Below the pieces are notes generated by a model, which did no database searches, was not told the origin of the DNA, and saw only the letters and a list, made by a program, of their open reading frames with translations. A stretch of DNA of 64,000 nt, taken from Onthophagus taurus. Its lineage: Eukaryota > Arthropoda > Insecta > Coleoptera > Scarabaeidae. Shown here piece by piece: positions 26,441 to 36,445 of this stretch (position 1 is its first letter; each line of letters opens with the position of its first letter). Both the position numbers and the translations under genes were made by a program. The DNA is taken from the NCBI RefSeq assembly GCF_036711975.1, contig NC_091966.1, positions 38,571,501 to 38,635,500 of the forward strand, written 5' to 3'.

Positions 26441-27010
26441 AAGAGTTTAGCAGATAATATTATGAGAGCTGCTGAGGTTCATGCTCATTTTGAATTCAAG
26501 AGAGATAACGCGAATGTTACTAAACAGCTTTCAAATAGTTCACGACAGGAAGGTAGAGAGATGAAGAAAGCCAGGAACAGCTTTTAATGAAAAACTAGAT
26601 ATTATAACTCCAGAACGAGTATTAACTATGGTTGTTAATAATAACATCAGTTTTAAATGTTGATCTCCCGAGATATCTATTAATATAACAGAGTCTAGTG
26701 TTAAAATAAAATTACAACAACTTTTATATTTTACAACAAACGTCTATGTATAGCACAAAAAGATGTAATAAGATCGTATCCAAATATATCCGCTAGTACA
26801 ATCATGTTGTTGTATAAATGGGGAGGTGATGGAAGTTCAAATCATATCAGATGTAAAGAAAAGTTGGATTCTTATGTATCATATGATATTTTATTTAGCA
26901 TTTCATTTGTACCATTTTGTTTAATATCAGAAAACTGAACCGAAACATGTGAGATTATCTGGAAATGCATTAAACCAAATTTTAGTAGATGTTGTAGAGT
27001 GGTGAAGTTT
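26440..27010 (+). pseudogene. Relic of a transposase-like protein, family uncertain
   Basis: Broken + strand frames read RAAEVHAHFEFKRDNANVTK (near 26470) and LYKWGGDGSSNHIRCKEKLD followed by FSISFVPFCLISEN (26815-26940). The KWGxDGSS...FVPL pattern reminds me of a DDE-type element protein found in many invertebrates, but I cannot name the superfamily with confidence. Stops and frameshifts are frequent. The ribozyme element at 27041 follows directly. Confidence 0.35.
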
Positions 27011-27086
27011 TGTTATCGAAAGGCAACACAAAACATAAAAAATAAAAACCATATAAAAACTTCTAACTTGCGTTTATTAATTTAAA

Positions 27087-27122
27087 GTCGTACTAGTTTC
27101 GGGTTACCCCATCATCAGCGAC
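27087..27122 (-). ncRNA. Hammerhead ribozyme motif, left arm of element 1
   Basis: It is the mirror copy of the motif at 28089-28124, read on the minus strand. Stem I is GUCG/CGAC, the core CUGAUGA, stem II GGG-GUAA-CCC, then GAA, palindromic stem III ACUAGU and cleavage nucleotide A. Predicted self-cleavage follows the nucleotide opposite 27091. Together with the right-arm copy, either strand of the element would carry one ribozyme. Confidence 0.75.
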
Positions 27123-27512
27123 AACTATAAAGAGTACGAAAAATAAGATAACAATCGAAAAATGATAAAATATAATAAAGTGATGTTAACTCGATAAAAA
27201 TATATTTTTTATAAATAATAAATTTTGTTGAAATAAAAGTTAGAAGTTAAGTTAAAATATAAGACGTTCAAAGAATTTATAAAAACGCGAAAAAACTATA
27301 AACTAATCTTAAATCATACAAAAATAATCTAAAAATAGAGGCAAAACAATCAAAAAGGAAAACTTTTTATGGGGAAAATTTAAATTTTAAATAGAGTTGA
27401 CCACGAGGAAAATGAGGAAAAGTGAAAAATCTCAAAAAACTGAAAAATACTTACAGTCAATGAAGCTATAAAAGGTGCAGACTGGAAATCAGGAGAAAGT
27501 AAAGCATTTTGC

Positions 27513-27698
27513 AATTAAATTAAATTTTAACGTAAGTTTTTTCATTTTTATACTTCATTTTTTGTTTTAGTCCTTTTAATAATTAAAATTTTTTTAAAAG
27601 GTTTTCATTTTTCCCTTTTTATTATTTTTAGATTCCACATTTTTAACGTCGCCATTTGTACTTTCAACTTTATCTTCATTTTGTTTATCCATCAGATA
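27513..27698. other. Spacer between the arms of hammerhead element 1
   Basis: It is an AT-rich 186-bp non-repeated loop with polypyrimidine runs and no ORF. It separates the two 473-bp arms, so a transcript would fold as a long hairpin with this as its loop. Confidence 0.7.
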
Positions 27699-28088
27699 GC
27701 AAAATGCTTTACTTTCTCCTGATTTCCAGTTTGCACCTTTTATAGCTTCATTGACTGTAAGTATTTTTCAGTTTTTTGAGATTTTTCACTTTTCCTCATT
27801 TTCCTCGTGGTCAACTCTATTTAAAATTTAAATTTTCTCCATAAAAAGTTTTCCTTTTTGATTGTTTTGCCTCTATTTTTAGATTATTTTTGTATGATTT
27901 AAGATTAGTTTATAGTTTTTTCGCGTTTTTATAAATTCTTTGAACGTCTTATATTTTAACTTAACTTCTAACTTTTATTTCAACAAAATTTATTATTTAT
28001 AAAAAATATATTTTTATCGAGTTAACATCACTTTATTATATTTTATCATTTTTCGATTGTTATCTTATTTTTCGTACTCTTTATAGTT

Positions 28089-28124
28089 GTCGCTGATGAT
28101 GGGGTAACCCGAAACTAGTACGAC
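28089..28124 (+). ncRNA. Hammerhead ribozyme motif, right arm of element 1
   Basis: In order: GUCG (stem I, 28089-28092), CUGAUGA core (28093-28099), one extra U, GGG-GUAA-CCC (stem II with a GNRA loop, 28101-28110), GAA (28111-28113), ACUAGU (self-complementary stem III, 28114-28119), A as the cleavage nucleotide (28120), and CGAC closing stem I (28121-28124). All core residues of the hammerhead consensus are present. A very short palindromic stem III is known from retroelement hammerheads that work as dimers. The extra U before stem II is the one departure from the usual consensus. Confidence 0.8.
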
Positions 28125-28229
28125 TTTAAATTAATAAACGCAAGTTAGAAGTTTTTATATGGTTTTTATTTGATCATTATTCTTGCAACATGGATAACTC
28201 TTACAAAACATAAAAACTTGAAAAAATTC

Positions 28230-30976
28230 AAAACTTCACCCTGACTCTATTTTTGATGGTATATAAATGATCAATAACCTAATTTAAAGCTTGAAATGTG
28301 TATTATAGAATGGTGTATAAACACCGATATGTTGATAATCAAAAAGTATTCGAATCGGTATAAAATCAAACACTCTAAAATTTATGTTAAATGAAAAGTT
28401 AAGAAAACTGGTATAAATTCAAAAAATCATCCAGGCTTTATGTCTGATTATATAGGAATGAATTATATCTTAAATTAAACTTTGAAATATCTATTATGAA
28501 ATGGTGTATAAAGATCGACATTTTTATAGTCGAAAAATATCCGAAATTATTCAAAAGCAAACACTCTGAAATTTGTATTAGATTAAAAATGAAGAAAATT
28601 TCTAAATATTCAAAACATCACCCTGTCTCTAATTTTGATCATATAGAAAAGATAAATAGCCAAAATTAAAGCTTGAAATGTGTATTATAGAATGGTGTAT
28701 AAACACCGACATGTTGATAATCAAAAAGTATTCGAAAAGGTACAAAATCAAACACTCTAAAATTTAAGTTAAATGTAAAGTTAAGAAAACTTGTATAAAT
28801 TAAAAAAATCTTCCAGGCTTTATTTCTGATTATATAGAAATCAATTATATCTTAAATTTAAGCTTGAAATGTCTATTATGAACTGGTGTATAAAGATCGA
28901 TATGTTCATAATCGAAAAGTATCCGAAATTATTCAAAAGTAAACACTCTAAAATTTGAATTAGATTAAAAATTAAGAAAACTTCTAAATATTCGAAACAT
29001 CACCCTGCCTCTAATTTTGATCATATAGAAATGATAAATAACCAAAATTAAAGCTTGAAATGTGTATTATAAAATGGTGTATAAAAATCGACATGTTGAT
29101 AATCAAAAAGTATTCGAAACGGTACAAAATCAAACACTCTAAAATTTAAGTTAAATGAAGAGTTAAGAAAACTTGTATAAATTCAAAAAATCATCCAGGC
29201 TTTATTTCTGATTATATAGAAATGAATTATATCTTAAATTAAAGCTTGAAATGTCTGTTATAACATGGTGTATAAAGATCGATAGATTCATAGTCGAAAA
29301 GTATTCGAAATTATTCAAAAGCAATCACTCTAAAATTACAATTAGATTAAAAATTAACAAAACTTCTAAATATTCAAAACATCACCCTGTTTCGAATTTT
29401 GATCATATAGAAATGATAAATAATCAAAATTAAAGCTAGAAATGTGTATTATAAAATGGTGTATAAACATCGACATGTTGATAATTAAAAAGTATTCGAA
29501 ACGGTACAAAATCAAACACTCTGATATTTAAGTTAAATGAAAAGTTAAGAAAACTTGTATAAATTCAAAAAATCATCCAGACTTTATTTCTGATTATATA
29601 GAAATGAATTACATATATCTCAAATTAAAGCTTGAAATGTCTGTTATAAAATGGTGTATAAAGATCGATATGTTCATAGTCGAAAAGTATTCGAAATTAT
29701 TCAAAAGCAATCACTCTAAAATTTGAATTAGATTAAAAATTAACAAAACTTCTAAATATTCAAAACATCACCCTGTTTCGAATTTTGATCATATAGAAAT
29801 GATAAATAATCAAAATTAAAGCTAGAAATGTGTATTATAAAATGGTGTATAAACACCGATATGTTGATAATTAAAAAGTATTCGAAACGGTACAAACTCA
29901 AACACTCTGATATTTAAGTTAAATGAAAAATTAAAACAAACTTGTATAAATTCAAAATTCAAAAAATTAACCAGACCTTATATCTGATTATACAGGCTGT
30001 CCCGCAACGATTGTACAATACTTCACCAGTATATTCTTTGATCAAAAACTGACAAAAAAAGCTTAATAAACGTAGGTCCGAAAATGGTCCATTGTTGAGA
30101 TATCCAAAGTTTTAGTTTCATAAGTTGACCTATTGTTAACATCATTAATTGTAACGGTTTAGTTGTAGTAATTGTATGATTAACATTTGTTTTACTACTT
30201 TTAATAAGTACATACGAGTACCACGTGCATAATGTGCTGTTGCTCCATCGTGCATAAAGGTTTGCAAGCATTTGCAGAGGTAATTCACCAATAAGGTAAT
30301 AAGGTAATTGCCTCCGTAAGCTTATTTTGTAAAAAAAATATGGAAGCATCGGCTGTCAATCAAAATGGAGATTGTCATCACTCATAATGTGCCTATTATG
30401 GATATTAAGAATTCTGTTTTGAGTAAATGTTGTTTCTTCCGTAAACACAATGTTTATGGGACGTTTAGTACCACTTCCTGTATGGCTCACCTACAAAAAA
30501 TCTGTTGTTTTTTTCTATAATTTTCTTTTAAAGCTTGAAAAGTGTTGTAGTGATACGGATATAGCAACTGCTTCCTTGGAGTGAACGGTTGTTTTCTTGT
30601 ACAGAAATCTTTCTAATGCTGGTTGAGGCATTAGAAAGATTTTATCAATGCTTCCCAAAACTGCTTCTTTTAATTCCACATGAAGGGGTTAATCATCATA
30701 AAAAAATTTGAATTAATGAAGTTAACAATAAGACAACTTATGGAACTAAAACTTAGAATATCTCAACAATGGACCATTTTCGGATCTATGTTTATTAAGC
30801 TTTTTTTGTCACTTTTTGATCAGAGAATACACTGGTGAAGTATTATACAATCGTTGCGGGACACCCTGTATAGAAATGAATTATGTCTTAAATTGATATG
30901 TTCATAGGCGAAAAGTATCCAAAATTATTCAAAATCAAACACCCTAAAATTTGAGTCAAATTAAAAGTGAGAGTTA
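28230..30976. repeat. Satellite array with 382-bp higher-order unit
   Basis: The landmark CACCCTG recurs at 28237, 28619, 29001, 29383 and 29769, a period of 382 (386 for the last). Each unit has two related halves. One has GTGTATTATAGAATGGTGTA and a ...TTGATAATCAAAAAG block. The other has GTCTATTATGAAATGGTGTA and a ...TAGTCGAAAAG block. A mariner-type element (29993-30868) interrupts the array, which resumes at 30871 and fades by about 30976. A short open frame at 29251-29433 is repeat, not gene. Confidence 0.92.
29993..30868 (-). mobile_element. Mariner-type element with decayed transposase, inserted in the 382-bp satellite
   Basis: The ends read TA|CAGGCTGTCCCGCAACGATT and AATCGTTGCGGGACACCCTG|TA. 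The terminal inverted repeats are about 130 bp, with TA duplicated at 29991-29992 and 30869-30870. On the minus strand, broken frames give FTEETTFTQNRILNIHNRH (near 30410-30460) and FMHDGATAHYARGTRMYLL (near 30190-30260). These correspond to the first and second catalytic-Asp regions of mariner-type transposases; the first Asp position reads Glu. The N- and C-terminal parts are missing, so it is non-autonomous. The satellite frame (GATTATA-TAGAAATG) rejoins across it. Confidence 0.85.
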
Positions 30977-33907
30977 GAAATAAAATCTTCTGTTTGGAAA
31001 TCCTAATTACATCTAATCCGTGTACTGAAGTGGAGTTGTTGCTACCAGTTAAGTTTAATTGTCACTGTAATTGTTGTCGCCTTCGTATTTAGAAGGTTGC
31101 TTTCATTTTCTTAGTTCTACATGATGATAACAATTCTTATGCTGTATTGTTTAAATTTAAAGAGTGTCATTAGAGTTTATAAAAATAGGCTAGTAAAAAG
31201 CACAAAGCGTGTTATTATTAAGGTATGATCGAATTTTAGTGCAAATTTTCTCAAAAAGAGATCTTTCTGATTCTTTTCCGATTCCAAGCTTGTGGGTGCG
31301 ATTAGTAGTGATCTACATCATTGTCAAATATGTTTCTTTGGTGCATCATCTTTAATTGCATCAATATTTCCTCCTTCGTTCAAATCATAATCATCGTCAA
31401 ATACTAATTTACCTTTTTCTTTTTGAATTGCGCGTCGACTTCAGCTAATAACTTACTTTGAAATAGTCGTTTTTTATTAGTTTTATTTCATATGAAAGTT
31501 CCAGGTAGTTTCAGGGTCGCAAAAGGGATCTCAAATCCTTTCATTTATAAAAAGGAACGAATGTTTTAAATGAGGAAAACCCAACAACACTATTCTGCTC
31601 TGGTTGACATCAGACTTTATGAAATTTCACTTTACTGTAAAGTTTGGGCTTCTAGAAAGGATTTGAAAACTCCGTCAATAATCTCTTTATTGAAGAGATT
31701 ATTGATGTCGAGAAATAGTATAATGTTGTAATTCGGTGTATTCACTTTATTTTTGGCAATAATTTTATGTTGTTTGAAGTATTCGTTAAATGGAGTAAAA
31801 ATCGTCTTTAATAGCATTATTTGAATATTTCCATGGTGTGCAAATGTTATACGTAAAAATATATCCTTACGTTTTCATAATTACTTATCAAATGTTTATT
31901 CGACTCATTGATAATGATAAAACGTTTTTAATTATTTATGTCTCGTAGCAAAGCATTAGCGTTTAATTTAAATTTTGCAGCGTAATCTGTAGATTGATTA
32001 CTGACATTTTGGAAACGTGTCTTGCGTTAAAAGCTACCTTGTCAGTTAAGTATGTGCACAACAATTTTCCGATGCATTATTGTATGAAAATTAAAATTAA
32101 TCTGGAGAAGAATAATGATTATTAAATAATTGTTACATACGATTTAAATGTTACCTTTAAAACCTCTATTAAAATAATTATACTACTACGACTGTTTGTG
32201 CCATTTCCTCGAAACTTTTAGTTTCGTGAGTTAAATCTGTAATTAAAATTTTGTTCATAATATATATTTGGTGTATCAACAGTTTAGTTAAACTGTTATT
32301 CTTCTATGTTCCGGATTACGTAAACCATAGGCGATCACTGTAATCGCTGTTTTTCATTAACATCACGTGGAATATTAATTTGTAATCATTATTTGATTAA
32401 TTATTCTATTTGACGTGTAACTAAAAGGATTTTAGTGATAGTCTCATATCTTTGTCTGAATCATTTACTTAATTTATCTTTAGTATGAATAAATAATTAC
32501 AATCTATTTCTACACTAATATTAAATATTTTTACATATTTATCTACATATTTGGAATTAATATTTCACAAATTCGAATTTTAAACAAAATCGGTTAAAAA
32601 CAAACGTACGACAAGAATAACAAAATGTTCCCCTTGTTTTTCCTTTTAGTTTTGTCGCCAATAACTTCGTTATCTTTATAGGTAGTGAACTAAATTCGCT
32701 TTTTCTTATCTTGATCTACCCTCTCGCCAAGATACCTATGTGAGTTAAGCTCCCAGCTCCCAGCTTTCTCTTATGGGAATTACATGTATAGAAAAACAAT
32801 TTCCATTAAACCAACACCATTTGATTCCCCTTTTCTTAACATATAATCACAAAAACCTTGAGCATTAACAGTATTTTCAACTAGCATGTTTAGTTTTCAA
32901 GTTGTAATAAATATTTTCATCAATAAACGTTAATTTACACATTTTGAGAATTAACACTGATTAAAAGTACGAAGTAGATGGAATAAAATTTTTTATATTT
33001 TATGTTTTTCTGATTTATTATGAACAATTTTTATTGATATCATTCTTATGCACAGGTTTTAATTATTGAGTTAATAACGATTTTATTGTAAAATGCCTCA
33101 AATTCAACATGTTTGGAATTTGTCGTCCAATAGGTTGATAGATAATCATCATAGGTGAGGTATAATTGGTAGTGCATACTTCTTTATTGCTTCTTTACCA
33201 ACAATTCTCATCAACAACATTTTCTCTTAGCATTTTTATTTTCAAGTTGCAACAAAAGTTTTCGTTGACGAAGCAAATTAGTTTTTAAAAATCCAATGAT
33301 ATAGGAATTCTTCCGAAAAATTCATTTAGTGTGAGAGATATTTAAACCTCATAAGACCTCTTAAGATTTACTAATTAGTGAAAAGCATTGCAAATTATTA
33401 GGAGCAATTGGGAATCATTTAGACTCATTTAAATGAATTGGGATTAAGTGAGAAATAATAGCATGTTCTTTAAGGCTTTGAGAATCATTTGGAACAATTA
33501 GAAATTACTGAGATGTTACTGAGGCACTAAATGCAAAAGTTACTGAGAGCTATTTGAGGTTAGTGAGGGATAATGAGGTGCAAGTATCTTAGAAAACGAA
33601 AAGTATCGACAATAATTTAGAATCAGTGACGCCGAAAGTAATATTTCAAGAAAAACAGACATCACAGCTTCAGTATTGTACTTACACTGCGCTCAAGTAA
33701 TCATATCATCCATCTCATCCAAAATCAATATATACATTAAATCAAATTTAATATACATACATAGAGCGATAAAGTTTTCAAATAATTAAAATCTGTCTGT
33801 TAAGACCTCAAAATTTATTAGAACTGCTTTAGAAACTCCGTAATTAGCATATTAATAAATATTTATAACGCTAAATACTTGAAATTTTATCACTTCAAGG
33901 TTAGAAG
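30977..33907. other. AT-rich intergenic DNA upstream of P450 copy B
   Basis: No gene or recognised transposon was found. A perfect short palindrome of the type AATAATCTCTT...AAGAGATTATT lies at 31676-31706. Small open frames have no motif. The last few hundred bases are the presumed upstream flank of copy B. Confidence 0.5.
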
Positions 33908-33920
33908 TACAAAGGTCAAC
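33908..33920 (+). promoter_or_regulatory. Shared promoter block of P450 copy B
   Basis: TACAAAGGTCAAC begins 86 bp before the ATG and is followed by CATTCGATAGTATTAAGAAC. Copies C and D have related text at -84 and -85. AAAGGTCA fits a nuclear-receptor (HNF4-like) half-site, and the AT-rich run after it could act as a TATA-like element. Sequence similarity is seen; regulation is inferred. Confidence 0.4.
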
Positions 33921-33993
33921 CATTCGATAGTATTAAGAACGTTGAGTGTCCTCAAAAACTCACCAGTCTTTCTTGCTCACTCAAATCAGCATC

Positions 33994-35701
33994 ATGATTA
34001 CTATCCTGTTACTCTTAGGAGTAGTGGTCGTCATCATTTACTATTATCGAAACTATGTGAAGCAATTTGAGGATATCGATAAATTACCTGGCCCATCAAC
34101 TCTACAACTTATAAAGGATTTATATTTTAATAGTTCATCAAAAGGTAAATAAATAAATATAATCTTTTAAGTACTTTTTTCAAAATTTATTTTAGGCATC
34201 ATTGATTATTTTCAGTCGTTAAACTCTATTTATGGACCTGTAGTGAAAGTTTGGATGAAGCCGTTTAAACCTATGATTATTACAAACGACATGGAATATT
34301 GTAATAAAATTTATAAAGCTAATGATCATTATATTACCCCAGCTCTTTTTGAAATTACTTTTATGGGGGAAGGAATTGCCAGCAACGCCCATTGTAAGTT
34401 TTCCCATCATTGAGCTTTTGTAAAACAATTTTAACAATATTTATAGATGAAAACTGGAAAAACGATAAAAGCGTTATGGTGAAAACTATTACTAAATCTT
34501 ACATTAACAATAAATTAAACATTTATGACCAAAAATATAACGAGCTCATTAACGCGATTAGATCACATCTTGGTAAACCGGTCGATGTGGAAAAGTACCT
34601 GCATAAAATTCTTTTAGAAGTATTAATAGGTAATTAAAATGTTTCTATTTTCTTAATAGTTATAATAATAAATTCTTAATTGATAAAGAAACAATCCAAC
34701 ATAAAGGAATAAACCTAACTCAACAGGAATTAAAAGATTATATTAAGAGTCGAAATGATTTCTTTGTACTTTTAATGGAAAAAATGAATTCGTTTAGTTG
34801 TGTTGGTGTACTACATTGGTTCACAAAAAATTATAGGCAAATTTGGAAGCGACATGCAGAAGTAGTTACATTTGGGACTAATTGGTTGAAAAAATTTGAA
34901 GAAATAGATGTAAAAGAACGAGATCCCACGAACTTAGTGTTTTCTATGATGGACGCACAAATCCCTAATAAACGAATAGTTGATAACATAAATACCATAA
35001 TACAAGGAGTAAGTAAAATTATTTAATTAATTTTTTAAATCTAGCGCTTTCTTGTTAAGGGTCACGACACTAGTATCCTCCCCATAAGTATGGCTTTACG
35101 AGAAATGGCAAAACGACCAGAAATTCAAGATAAAATATACGAAGAAATTAAAGAAGTAATAGGTACAGATATAAACGCAGAAATCAATATAGATCATTTA
35201 AATAATATGCCGTATTTGCATGCAACCGCTAAAGAAGCTGTTAGAAGATTCATGTCGTTGCCGTTTTTAGATAGATTAGTATTAAGAGATATGGTTATAG
35301 GTAAAATTCATTCTATTTTAAAATTTCTTTTGTTAAATTCCGGTTTTTCTTTAGATGGTACGAAAATTCCGAAAGGAATACAAGTTATGTTCCATTTAAC
35401 GGGGATTATGACGTCAGAGAAAAATTACGACGATCCTCTTACTTTTAAGCCTGAAAGATTTATGAAAGAGAACGTTACAGCTCAAGCTCAGAAATCGTTT
35501 ATTGGATTTGGTTACGGAGTGAAATCGTGTCCAGGAAAACCGATTGCGTATGCTGCAATGAAATTGATTCTTACAAAAATTATTAGAGAATTTGAAGTTT
35601 TACCTGCCGAACACGACGTGCAATTAGTGGCGGAAATATTTTACAGAAGCGTTAGTGGAATACCGTCAACATTTCGTAAGAGGAATATTCAAGCAGTTTA
35701 A
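33994..35701 (+). CDS. Cytochrome P450, CYP4-clan type, copy B (six exons)
   Basis: Exons join 33994-34144, 34196-34393, 34447-34629, 34689-35008, 35060-35300 and 35355-35701, giving 479 aa, with introns of 51-59 nt. The start chosen is the Met directly before the anchor (MITILLLLGVVVVIIYY); an upstream in-frame Met at 33946 would add 16 polar residues. Seen: PGP hinge at 32-34, C-helix Trp120, I-helix GGHDTS (284-289), ExxR Glu343-Arg346, PERF 397-400, heme loop FGYGVKSCPG with Cys423. Known role of the family: ER-bound oxidation of fatty acids, hormones, cuticular lipids or xenobiotics. Which one applies here cannot be told. Intron 5 is 54 nt with no stop, so retention would add 18 residues in frame. 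Its neighbours downstream, C and D, have the same exon lengths, showing recent tandem duplication. AATAAA at 35741 is the likely polyadenylation signal. Confidence 0.93.
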
Positions 35702-35938
35702 ATGTTTTTATATTAAAAATATTGTATTATTTTATGGGAAAATAAACTATTATTTTCATTGCGTTCTAATGATTGTTACAGAAAATTTCTCTAATGTCAC
35801 AAAGTAAGAAAAATAAAAAAGGATAATTAGATTTAATTAATACTATAATAAAAGAAAGTGATGGCATTCTCTGAATTCCAAACCGTATTGAAGAATATGA
35901 ATTTGGCGAAATCAGAATTTCTGTAAAAAATAATATTT
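35702..35938. other. 3' flank of P450 copy B
   Basis: It holds the 3' untranslated region with AATAAA at 35741-35746, then AT-rich DNA. No other feature is seen. Confidence 0.6.
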
Positions 35939-35970
35939 GATATAATGTCACCTCCAACAATCTTTTATAA

Positions 35971-36445
35971 AAAGAATATAACAAAAAGACTTCTAAACTT
36001 GCTTTATTTAATTTAATTTAATATGCAGTCAGACCGGTTTCGGGGCTAGCCCCATCACCAGTGACAACTAAATACAAACGGAGAAAACAATGTTAAAAAA
36101 TTTCTTATATAATTAACACCAAATAAATTTATCAGACAATAATTTAAAATTATTAGCGAAATTATCAAATATGTATATGATAACATATACATAAATGTAT
36201 ATGACAAACATTAGCAAAAAAATGAAAAATTTTACATATTAAAACATGTTAAAAAATATAAAAAATCTATAAAAACTACTCACTGTCAGTGGCAGACTAA
36301 AATTGTAGAACGAAGATCATCAAAAGAACAGGGGGAGCCCCGAAACCGGTCTGACTGCATATTAAATTATTTTAAATAAAGCAAGTTTAGAAGTCTTTTC
36401 GTTATATTCTTTATATAAACCACTTGCAACATGGATCTACATTCT
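35971..36445. mobile_element. Hammerhead-bearing inverted-repeat element 2 (same family as element 1)
   Basis: Shorter copy (475 bp). The left arm begins AAAGAATATAACAAAAAGAC. The right arm ends GTCTTTTCGTTATATTCTTT and is followed by a 32-bp tail with CACTTGCAACATGGATCTAC, nearly the same as the tail of element 1. A 12-bp duplication AATCTTTTATAA flanks it (35959-35970 and 36446-36457). The left arm keeps a near-complete hammerhead on the minus strand. The right arm keeps only its 3' half (GGGG...CCCCGAAACCGGTCTGAC, 36332-36355). There is no ORF. Confidence 0.78.
36028..36065 (-). ncRNA. Hammerhead ribozyme-like motif in element 2
   Basis: Minus strand order: GUCA (stem I), CUGGUGA (core, with G in place of the conserved A6), extra U, GGGG-CUAG-CCCC (stem II), GAA, ACCGGU (palindromic stem III), C as cleavage nucleotide, UGAC closing stem I. 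Compared with element 1, stem I changed from GUCG/CGAC to GUCA/UGAC, stem III from ACUAGU to ACCGGU, and stem II from three to four GC pairs. All changes keep pairing. The core substitution predicts weak or no activity for this copy. Confidence 0.68.

Larger units (their letters stand above)
27041..28202. mobile_element. Hammerhead-bearing inverted-repeat element 1 (candidate non-autonomous Penelope-like element)
   Basis: Two 473-bp arms (27040-27512 and 27699-28171) are almost perfect inverted copies around a 186-bp spacer; I noted about two mismatches. A one-sided tail of about 31 bp follows the right arm and contains CTTGCAACATGGAT, shared with the second copy at 35971-36445. The 14-bp repeat ACAAAACATAAAAA flanks the unit (27028-27041 and 28203-28216), as a target-site duplication. 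Each arm carries a hammerhead motif reading outward. There is no ORF of note. Penelope-like elements are known to carry hammerheads in repeat ends that may be inverted. The assignment itself is inference. Confidence 0.78.

Noticed and set aside
33946-33993. Upstream in-frame Met as start of P450 copy B
   Set aside because: It would place polar residues before the membrane anchor; copies C and D align at the Met directly before the anchor.
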